Assembly: GCA_944326015.1 (NCBI GenBank) | Contig: CALVCJ010000009.1 | Location: 1-40,908, forward strand | From: Candidatus Gastranaerophilales bacterium | Lineage (GTDB): Bacteria; Cyanobacteriota; Vampirovibrionia; Gastranaerophilales; Gastranaerophilaceae | Reading direction: 5' to 3' | Length of the DNA: 40,908 bases | Shown here: piece after piece, positions 35,199 through 40,908 of the stretch | Position numbering within the stretch: the stretch's first letter is position 1 | How the letters are laid out: every line of letters starts with the position of its first letter | Notes under the pieces: model-generated | Told to the model about the DNA's origin: nothing | What the model saw: the letters and a program-made list of their open reading frames with translations, nothing else | Databases searched by the model: none | Translations under genes and position numbers: made by a program

Positions 35199-37073
35199 TT
35201 AATCTATAACTTTTCCTTCAAAAATTTCCATTACCATATTAACATTATCAGAATGCAAAGAGTCAGCAATTTTTGAAGCACTTTCACTTTTCGCAGGTTT
35301 ATGAATTTCTTCTTTCAATTTTTCAACTTCCTCAGGCTGAACTTCAGGCTCCATTTGAACAGGCTTCATGACAGGAGAAGGTTTAGGCTTTGGCTGTTCT
35401 TGATGAACTTCAGGAACAGATGCAGGTTGAACCTGAACATCATCTGCATGCGGAAGCCTTATTATTACATTTGAATTTTCTTGCGCAAACAGGGCATTTA
35501 CGGCATCGACAACTGCCTGTTTTTTAGAGCCTGACTGCACCTGATTTAAAAAAATTTCATTCTTCATTGTCAAAATTGTCTCATCAGGAGCGATTTTAAC
35601 AGGATTAGCCCACTGTTTTAATAAAGCTCTGGTCGGAGCGCTGTGAACATTTTCCAGCAGTCTGACCCATAATACCGAAATATCAGCGCTGTCTGAATGT
35701 TTTGATTTCGGCATAGGAGAAAAATCATTCTCATTTGAAATATTTTCAACTTTTGCTTCAACAGGCGCTTTTTCCTGAGGTTTCTGTTGAACTTGTATTC
35801 TTTCTTCATCTTTATGCAATACTATATCAGGTTTTGCATGTTCCGCTCTTTGCATTTCAGGCTTCATAACAGGAGTCGGAGCAGTTTTATAAGCCGAAAC
35901 TTTGACAGGCTGAACATTTCCGCCTTCCAATCTTGCAATTCTGTTTTGAAGTTCAACCAGAGATGTATTTTCAGTCAAATTCGCAAGATCAATTACTGCG
36001 ACTTCCAGCCACAAACGCGGATTGTTTGTTAATTTCAATTCTTTTATATATTCCGAACACTTATCTATCAAAAAAACAATCTGGTGAGTTTCGACATTTT
36101 CAGCCTGAGAAGAAAGAGCTTTAACCTGAGCATCATTTGCCTGTGTTAATTCAAATGCAATTTCTTTTCTGCAATTTTTTACAATTAAAAGATTTTTTAA
36201 ATAATCCATCAAGTTTGTCAGAATTTGAACAGGTTCATTTCCGGAATTGTAAATATTTTCCAATTCTTCAATAGCTTCCTGCGGCTTTGAATTTACTATT
36301 TTATCGGCAAGCGAATTAAGCGTATCAAAAGAAAGACGACCTAGGAGATTGTTTATATCATCGGTTGAAATAGCTTCCTCACCGTCTAAAACACTTAACT
36401 GATCAAGAAGAGCAATACTGTCGCGCATTCCGCCCGCAGAATTTTTAGCGATAGTAAAAAGTGCATCATCAGCTATATTAATCTTCTCTTTATCAGAAAT
36501 ATAACGAAGATGTTTTACTATATCATCAGTTGTAATACGTTTAAAATCAAATCTCTGACAGCGACTTTTTATTGTATCAAGAACTTTATGAACTTCAGTT
36601 GTAGCAAGAATAAAAATCACATTTTTGGGAGGTTCTTCAAGAGTTTTCAACAACGCATTAAAGGCCGTGGTAGACAGCATGTGAACTTCGTCAATAATAT
36701 AAATTTTATACCTGCTGTTAACAGGCGCATACATAACCTTTTCAAGAATATTCTGCGCATCTTCAACTTTTCTGTTACTGGCAGCATCGATTTCTATAAC
36801 ATCCATCGGAGTTGAATTTGTTATATCAATACAGTTTTCACAAACTCCGCAGGGGTTGATTGTCGGACCTTCCTTACAGTTCAAAGATTTAGCAAAAATT
36901 CTTGCCGTAGAAGTTTTTCCGGTACCTCTCGGCCCCGTAAAAAGATATGCATGAGAAATTTTATTCAGCTCAATTGCATTTTTTAAAGCTTTTTTAATAT
37001 GTTCCTGTCCTACAACTTCCTCTAGTTTTTGTGGACGGTATTTTCTGTATAAAGGTATGTATTTTTCGTTCAT
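35199..37073 (-). CDS. dnaX: DNA polymerase III subunit gamma/tau
   Basis: The clamp-loader ATPase (624 aa). KYRPQKLEEVVGQEHI is followed by Walker A in LFTGPRGTGKTSTARIFAKS, a four-Cys zinc module (LNCKEGPTINPCGVCENC), Walker B YIIDEVHML, ALLKTLEEPPKNVIF and the sensor region STAFNALLK/KSRCQRFDF. After the collar (~220-370) comes a Pro/Gln/Glu/Lys-rich tau-like tail. It is essential for replication. It starts without a Shine-Dalgarno: an extended -10 (TGCTATAAT) ends 6 nt before the ATG, so the mRNA is predicted leaderless. Confidence 0.96.
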   Translation of the reverse strand: MNEKYIPLYRKYRPQKLEEVVGQEHIKKALKNAIELNKISHAYLFTGPRGTGKTSTARIFAKSLNCKEGPTINPCGVCENCIDITNSTPMDVIEIDAASNRKVEDAQNILEKVMYAPVNSRYKIYIIDEVHMLSTTAFNALLKTLEEPPKNVIFILATTEVHKVLDTIKSRCQRFDFKRITTDDIVKHLRYISDKEKINIADDALFTIAKNSAGGMRDSIALLDQLSVLDGEEAISTDDINNLLGRLSFDTLNSLADKIVNSKPQEAIEELENIYNSGNEPVQILTNLMDYLKNLLIVKNCRKEIAFELTQANDAQVKALSSQAENVETHQIVFLIDKCSEYIKELKLTNNPRLWLEVAVIDLANLTENTSLVELQNRIARLEGGNVQPVKVSAYKTAPTPVMKPEMQRAEHAKPDIVLHKDEERIQVQQKPQEKAPVEAKVENISNENDFSPMPKSKHSDSADISVLWVRLLENVHSAPTRALLKQWANPVKIAPDETILTMKNEIFLNQVQSGSKKQAVVDAVNALFAQENSNVIIRLPHADDVQVQPASVPEVHQEQPKPKPSPVMKPVQMEPEVQPEEVEKLKEEIHKPAKSESASKIADSLHSDNVNMVMEIFEGKVID

Positions 37074-37079
37074 AATTTG

Positions 37080-37085
37080 ATTATA
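37080..37085 (-). promoter_or_regulatory. extended -10 element, leaderless start of dnaX
   Basis: On the minus strand, TGCTATAAT with TATAAT at 37080-37085, exactly 6 nt before the ATG at 37073. No Shine-Dalgarno between. Confidence 0.65.
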
Positions 37086-37128
37086 GCAAACTCAAACAAA
37101 AAATAAAAATAATACTCAAAAATTAATA

Positions 37129-37157
37129 TTGACAAAATTTAAAAAATCGTACATAAT
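37129..37157 (+). promoter_or_regulatory. strong sigma-70 promoter of the prepilin locus
   Basis: Consensus TTGACA at 37129-37134, a 17-nt spacer and CATAAT at 37152-37157. The best -35 in the window, followed by AGGAGGA (37177-37183). Confidence 0.8.
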
Positions 37158-37189
37158 AAAAACAGAAAGAATATTTAGGAGGATGAAAA

Positions 37190-37264
37190 ATGATGAATAG
37201 AGAAGCTTTCAGCTGCCCCCCCCCGACAGGATGCATTTGTAGAGAGGGTTTACAGGGCTTATAA
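37190..37264 (+). pseudogene. 24-codon ORF, likely detached 5' end of the prepilin gene
   Basis: An ATG at 37190 sits behind AGGAGG and the strong promoter, but the frame stops after 24 codons. It contains a run of nine Cs (37216-37224). If the run had eight Cs, the frame would stay open from 37190 straight into the prepilin frame with no stop, giving about 50 extra residues before 37344. So this is either a phase-variable start, a recent frameshift, a sequencing error in the C-run, or a leader peptide. Confidence 0.55.
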
Positions 37265-37314
37265 AATACTGAAATACTATGGCAATAAGGCAGCAGGTAG
37301 TTTTGTTAAATTCT

Positions 37315-37463
37315 TCCTTCCCTTATTAGGGAAGGATACTAGGATGGGTAATAACAATCAATACCCACCCCTACCCTCCCTGATCAGGGAGGGATCATCC
37401 CGAACTTGTTTCGGGAGCTCATCAGATGCTGCACACAGAGGTCAGTCTGCCGTTCAGCATGAC
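37315..37463. repeat. cluster of palindromic repeats in the prepilin leader
   Basis: Four inverted repeats follow each other: a 9-bp stem TCCTTCCCT/AGGGAAGGA (37315-37336); GGGTA...TACCC; a perfect 20-nt palindrome centred on TGATCA (37374-37393); and a unit of the dispersed repeat (37395-37463, with CCCGAACTTGTTTCGGG and ending GTTCAGCATGAC). They lie inside the open frame that leads into the prepilin and encode a low-complexity leader. Confidence 0.85.
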
Positions 37464-38189
37464 GCTAATTTCCTGAAACGCACTTATTCACCTATTAACC
37501 TATTCTCGTATTCACCTCATAAAAAAACAGCCTTTACTCTTGCTGAGGTCTTAATCACCCTCGGCATAATAGGTGTGGTCGCCGCAATGACAATGCCTTC
37601 TGTTATTGGACACTACAAAAAGCAGGAAACTTTATCAAGACTAAAAAAAGCTTACACAACCATTAATCAGGCTCTGAAATTATCCGAAGCTGATAACGGA
37701 GAATCCGAATACTGGAATAATGGATTTGATATAGGTGCAGAAGAATATTTGAATAAATATTGGCTCCCATACTTTAATGTTTTAAAAATTTGTAAGACTT
37801 ATTCTGAATGCAATTATAATAATGCTTACCCCTATAAATATTTAAACGGTAATAATTTCAATCTTGGTTTCGCAAGTGTTCAAAGGCGTATACCTTTTAT
37901 TACAACTGATGGTGTTTTATTTTCAATTTCAATCGGGACAGGTACAAATGAAGCTCTAACTGAGGACAACAATATCTATATTGATATTAATGCTTCAAGA
38001 GAACCAAATACATTAGGAAAAGACTACTTTGTATTTAAACTTATTAAAAATAAAGGGATACTACCAGCCGGATATGACATTGAGAAGCAAAATATAGATG
38101 CTAGCTGCAAGAAAACAGGCTCAGGAACATATTGTGCACAATTAATAATGATGAACGGATGGCAGTTCCCGAAAGATTATCCATACTGA
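37344..38189 (+). CDS. type IV pilin-like prepilin with repeat-derived long leader
   Basis: A 281-aa type II secretion/type IV pilus prepilin-like protein. The processing site is HKKTA|FTLAEV at about residue 63, with the conserved Glu at mature position 5, then the hydrophobic helix LITLGIIGVVAAMTMP. The mature C-terminal domain (LSRLKKAYTTINQALKLSE..., SGTYCAQLIMMNGWQFPKDYPY) is the form seen repeatedly in gut Melainabacteria. The leader is ~63 residues rather than 5-20 and is encoded by palindromic repeats; no ATG, GTG or TTG lies between them and the processing site. AAGGA just before 37344 comes from one palindrome. The true start may be 37190 (see the C9 run). Confidence 0.82.
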   Translation: MGNNNQYPPLPSLIREGSSRTCFGSSSDAAHRGQSAVQHDANFLKRTYSPINLFSYSPHKKTAFTLAEVLITLGIIGVVAAMTMPSVIGHYKKQETLSRLKKAYTTINQALKLSEADNGESEYWNNGFDIGAEEYLNKYWLPYFNVLKICKTYSECNYNNAYPYKYLNGNNFNLGFASVQRRIPFITTDGVLFSISIGTGTNEALTEDNNIYIDINASREPNTLGKDYFVFKLIKNKGILPAGYDIEKQNIDASCKKTGSGTYCAQLIMMNGWQFPKDYPY

Positions 38190-38198
38190 TATTTGTGA

Positions 38199-38204
38199 TA
38201 GAAT
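38199..38204 (+). promoter_or_regulatory. extended -10 element, leaderless start of the LD-carboxypeptidase
   Basis: TGATAGAAT with TAGAAT at 38199-38204, exactly 6 nt before the ATG at 38211. No Shine-Dalgarno. Confidence 0.6.
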
Positions 38205-38210
38205 TAAATT

Positions 38211-39014
38211 ATGGAAATTATTAAACCACCGTTATTAAAAGATGGAGATACAATAGGAATACTTGCAACTTCCGGAGCTATGGAAGATGATACAAGCCTG
38301 AAACGTGCTGTTACATTCTTTGAAAACAAAGGCTACAAGGTTAAATTATCCGATAATCTCTATTCAAAAAACAGATATCTAGCAGGAACAGATGAGGAAA
38401 GACTTGACGCACTCCATAAAATGTTTGCGGATAAATCTGTTAATGCAATCATTTGTCTGCGTGGCGGTTACGGGGCAATAAGGCTTATAAATAAAATCGA
38501 CTATGATATAATTCGCCAAAATCCTAAAATTTTTTGCGGATACTCTGATATTACAGCACTTAATGCAATGTTTCTAAAACGAGCAGGGCTTGCTACTTTT
38601 TCAGGCCCGATGATTTTAAGCGACTTCGGGCAAGAAAATTTATGCGAATATACAATTAACAAGTTTTTTGAAACCGTAATGACAGGCAGATTTGAATATG
38701 AAGGAGTATTCTGGGGCGGAAATCTATCAACTCTTGTTTCACTCTGCGGGCAGGATTTTATACCGGATTTTGAATTTACACTGTTTTTGGAAGATTTAAA
38801 CGAACCGCCTTATAAAATAGACAAAATGGTTACACAGTTATTCAATATAGACAAAATTCGCGAGAATACTAAAGCAATAGCAATTGGCGATTTTTTAGGT
38901 GCTGATGACATTGATTATATCTTTGAAGATTTAGGATTACCGTTGATAAAAAATTTCCCAGCCTCACATTCAGATAAAAAAGCCACTATACCTTATGGCT
39001 TTGCGTCATTCTGA
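38211..39014 (+). CDS. LD-carboxypeptidase (peptidase S66), C-terminus cut by a repeat
   Basis: A 267-aa S66-family serine peptidase. It removes the terminal D-Ala from muropeptide tetrapeptides (LdcA type) or, in MccF-like members, inactivates peptide antibiotics. The nucleophile Ser is in FCGYSDITALN, the Glu in LFLEDLNEPPYKID, and the His in PASHSDKKATIPYG, so the triad is present. The family normally continues beyond PxG with a short C-terminal strand; here the frame ends after FASF. These last codons and the stop come from a dispersed repeat starting at about 39004. No signal peptide. The mRNA is predicted leaderless. Confidence 0.87.
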   Translation: MEIIKPPLLKDGDTIGILATSGAMEDDTSLKRAVTFFENKGYKVKLSDNLYSKNRYLAGTDEERLDALHKMFADKSVNAIICLRGGYGAIRLINKIDYDIIRQNPKIFCGYSDITALNAMFLKRAGLATFSGPMILSDFGQENLCEYTINKFFETVMTGRFEYEGVFWGGNLSTLVSLCGQDFIPDFEFTLFLEDLNEPPYKIDKMVTQLFNIDKIRENTKAIAIGDFLGADDIDYIFEDLGLPLIKNFPASHSDKKATIPYGFASF

Positions 39015-39061
39015 ACTCGTTTCAGAATCCATAAGAGATACTGAAATAAATTCAGTATGAC
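39004..39061. repeat. dispersed palindromic repeat fused to the LD-carboxypeptidase end
   Basis: Two hairpins, TTCTGAACTCGTTTCAGAA and ATACTGAAATAAATTCAGTAT, bounded by GTCA and TGAC. The first 11 bases form the last codons and stop of the upstream gene. Confidence 0.85.
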
Positions 39062-39148
39062 AAAAAATATAACTTAATATAAAATAATTAATTTTATATT
39101 AAGTATGTATTCCCTCAAAAGTTTTTGAGATAAAATATAATTATATTA

Positions 39149-39190
39149 AGCTCCCGAAACACGGAGGTCAATCCGTCGTTCAGGATTACA
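39149..39190. repeat. partial dispersed repeat upstream of nifU
   Basis: A decayed unit (AGCTCCCGAAACACGGAGGT and CGTCGTTCAGGATTA). Its right part matches the repeat inside the prepilin leader (GAGGTCA, CGTTCAG). Confidence 0.6.
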
Positions 39191-39214
39191 TATAAGATAA
39201 TAAGGATAAAGACT

Positions 39215-40066
39215 ATGTGGGATTACTCGGATAAAGTTATAGATCATTACAGAAACCCCAGAAACGTGGGTAAAATTGATAATGCCGATGCAATCGGCGA
39301 AGCAGGCTCTTTAGCATGCGGAGATTCTTTAAAAATATATTTAAAAATTAACAACGGAATTGTAACCGATGCTAAATTCCAGACTTTCGGATGCGGCTCT
39401 GCCGTTGCAAGCTCAAGTATTTTGACAGAAATGATTATCGGTAAAACAATTGATGAAGTCAAAAAAATTACCAATAAAGATATTGCAGACCAACTAGGCG
39501 GACTTCCTCCGGAAAAAATGCACTGCTCTGTTATGGGCTATGAAGCATTGGAAGATGCTCTGAAAAATTATGATGACTACACTGATCTTGATGATATCAG
39601 AAACGAGGAAGAAGCAAACAAACAAAGGGAAAAAATTGTCTGCACTTGCTTTGGGATTACTGAAAACGTAATCTGGGATGCAATAAAAATAAACGGGCTT
39701 AAAACTGTTGAAGAAATTACAAACTACACGAAAGCCGGCGGAGCCTGCGGTAAATGTAAAGGTTTAATTCAGGATATTATTGACACTTACTATAAAAAAG
39801 AAGAACAGGAAGAAAAAACAGCTTCAATTCTCAGCCCTGCTCAAAAGATTTTGAAAATTAACAATGTTATAGAAAATCAAATCTCAAACGAATTGAGAAA
39901 AGACGGAGGAGACATAACTTTAGTCGATATTGACGGAAATAAAGTTATGGTAAAACTTCGCGGGAAATGCTCCGGCTGCAAAAATTCACATCTTACTCTT
40001 AAAGCATTTGTAGAAAAAACTTTGAGAGATACTGTTGATGCTAATATTGAAGTTGTGGAGGTTTAA
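39215..40066 (+). CDS. nifU: NifU Fe-S cluster scaffold, three-domain form
   Basis: A 283-aa full-length NifU. The IscU-type domain (1-~125) has its three cluster Cys residues in SLACGDSLK, FQTFGCGSAVASSS and KMHCSVMGYEAL. The central BFD-like [2Fe-2S] domain (~143-190) has VCTCFGIT and GGACGKCKGLI. The C-terminal Nfu domain (~205-283) has LRGKCSGCKNSHLTLKAFVE. It builds Fe-S clusters from sulfur delivered by NifS, whose gene starts 3 nt downstream. There are no nitrogenase genes in view, so a general Fe-S role is likely. AAGGA precedes the ATG. Confidence 0.96.
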   Translation: MWDYSDKVIDHYRNPRNVGKIDNADAIGEAGSLACGDSLKIYLKINNGIVTDAKFQTFGCGSAVASSSILTEMIIGKTIDEVKKITNKDIADQLGGLPPEKMHCSVMGYEALEDALKNYDDYTDLDDIRNEEEANKQREKIVCTCFGITENVIWDAIKINGLKTVEEITNYTKAGGACGKCKGLIQDIIDTYYKKEEQEEKTASILSPAQKILKINNVIENQISNELRKDGGDITLVDIDGNKVMVKLRGKCSGCKNSHLTLKAFVEKTLRDTVDANIEVVEV

Positions 40067-40069
40067 AAC

Positions 40070-40908
40070 ATGACTAATTTGATATATCTCGACAATAATG
40101 CAACAACAAAAGTTGATCCTCAAGTATTAGATGCAATGCTCCCCTTTTTACAAGAAGAATATGCAAACCCTTCAAGCGTTTACGAATTTGCAAAGCGCTC
40201 AAATCTTGCTGTAAAAGAAGCTCGCGGGGTTATGAAAGACTTTTTTAACGCAAAAGATGAAAAAGAAATCATCTTCACTTCCTGCGGATCTGAAAGTGCA
40301 AACACAGCAATCCGCGGGGTTTTGAACATGAACAAAAATAAAAGACATATTATAACAACCAAAGTTGAGCACCCCTGCGTTTTAAATTTATACCAGACTC
40401 TTGAAAAAGAAGGTTACAACGTTGATTATATCGGCGTAAATTCAAACGGCGAACTTGATCTGGCACAACTTGAGGATGCTATTAATGATGATACGGCACT
40501 TGTTTCAGTGATGTACGCAAACAACGAAACAGGTGTAATTTTCCCGATTGAAAAAATATCTGAAATTATAAAATCAAAAAATAAAGAAACAAAATTTTTC
40601 GTAGATGCTGTACAGGTATCAGGCAAAATTCCGATTGATGTTCAGGCTCTCGGAGTTGATTTGATGGGAATTTCAGGCCATAAATTCCACGCTCCGAAAG
40701 GTATCGGCGCTTTATACGTAAATTCCAAAACACTTATAACCCCTCTGATTATCGGCGGGCATCAGGAACGCGGCAAACGTGCTGGCACTGAAAACGTGCC
40801 GTATATTGTAGGTATTGCAAAAGCGGCAGAGCTTGCTCAAGACCATTTGAAATACGAGGCAACGGAAGTTAAAAGACTTCGTGATAAGCTCGAAAAAAAT
40901 ATCGTTAA
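40070..40908 (+). CDS. nifS: cysteine desulfurase NifS/IscS, 3' end outside window
   Basis: The first 279 residues of a pyridoxal-phosphate cysteine desulfurase, which takes sulfur from cysteine for Fe-S assembly on NifU. Start MTNLIYLDNNATTKVDPQV, then FTSCGSESANTAIRG, TTKVEHPCVLN, SVMYANNETGV, FVDAVQVSGKIP, the PLP lysine in SGHKFHAPKG (about residue 205) and GGHQERGKRAGTENV. The catalytic Cys loop lies beyond the window. GGAGG precedes the ATG, which is 3 nt after the nifU stop: a nifU-nifS operon. Confidence 0.96.
   Translation, partial: MTNLIYLDNNATTKVDPQVLDAMLPFLQEEYANPSSVYEFAKRSNLAVKEARGVMKDFFNAKDEKEIIFTSCGSESANTAIRGVLNMNKNKRHIITTKVEHPCVLNLYQTLEKEGYNVDYIGVNSNGELDLAQLEDAINDDTALVSVMYANNETGVIFPIEKISEIIKSKNKETKFFVDAVQVSGKIPIDVQALGVDLMGISGHKFHAPKGIGALYVNSKTLITPLIIGGHQERGKRAGTENVPYIVGIAKAAELAQDHLKYEATEVKRLRDKLEKNIV

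Noticed and set aside
35199-37073. programmed frameshift in dnaX
   Set aside because: I could not establish an in-frame slippery heptamer followed by a stem by eye, so I make no claim.
37344-37500. CRISPR-like array before the prepilin
   Set aside because: The repeats are palindromic, differ from each other and lack regular spacers.

Overview
The window is a 40.9 kb stretch of an AT-rich bacterial chromosome (about one third G+C by eye) that looks like a gut Melainabacterium (Candidatus Gastranaerophilales, class Vampirovibrionia, the non-photosynthetic relatives of Cyanobacteria). I infer this from three things: the mix of cyanobacterial-flavoured genes (a Ski2/Mtr4-like DEVH helicase, a Tic20-like membrane protein, a NAGPA-type phosphodiester glycosidase, a three-domain NifU, a RecG with an N-terminal extension, a CHASE2 cyclase); a prepilin with the FTLAEVLITLGIIGVVAA signature; and several lineage-restricted orphan proteins. 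No database search was possible. There is no rRNA, CRISPR array, transposase or obvious prophage.

Layout. 1-1.6 kb: start of an unknown gene at the left edge, then purA (minus). 1.7-7.1 kb: an orphan 696-aa protein behind a sigma-28-like promoter, a small HEAT-like protein, a polytopic membrane protein with a G9 tract, and a patatin-like lipase. 7.1-7.4 kb: a nested inverted-repeat element and tRNA-Leu(TAA). 7.6-11 kb: an orphan EF-hand protein convergent with csaB-kdgK-eda (minus). 11-15.4 kb: a CHASE2 adenylate cyclase overlapping recG. 15.6-19.4 kb: an orphan Lys/Glu-rich protein, a second inverted-repeat element, rpiB, rsfS, a TPR protein and a Tic20-like protein. 19.4-26.8 kb: mostly minus strand, with the NAGPA glycosidase, a small orphan, the Ski2-like helicase, serS, an NAD-type isocitrate dehydrogenase and a small Cys-rich protein. 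26.9-29.5 kb: two tandem related orphans with glycine-zipper hydrophobic segments. 29.7-35.2 kb: a uridine-kinase-like protein, a glutathione-synthase-like ATP-grasp protein, a UPF0173 hydrolase, ribD, a Memo-AMMECR1 fusion and a small orphan. 35.2-40.9 kb: dnaX, a prepilin with a repeat-riddled leader, an LD-carboxypeptidase truncated by a repeat, nifU and the start of nifS.

Three themes stand out. (i) Many genes lack a Shine-Dalgarno and instead have a -10 hexamer 6-7 nt before the ATG, which predicts leaderless mRNAs (membrane protein, patatin, ribD, Memo fusion, LD-carboxypeptidase, dnaX, possibly the TPR protein). (ii) A family of short palindromic repeats is scattered between genes and has entered two coding regions, the leader of the prepilin and the C-terminus of the LD-carboxypeptidase. 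Two copies sit inside larger MITE-like inverted repeats. (iii) Five orphan proteins without signal peptides (1795, 7570, 15588, 26899, 27906) are each transcribed alone or in a tandem pair. The first has flagellin-like coiled termini and a near-consensus FliA promoter. They are the best candidates here for an undescribed surface or secreted system, but that is inference.
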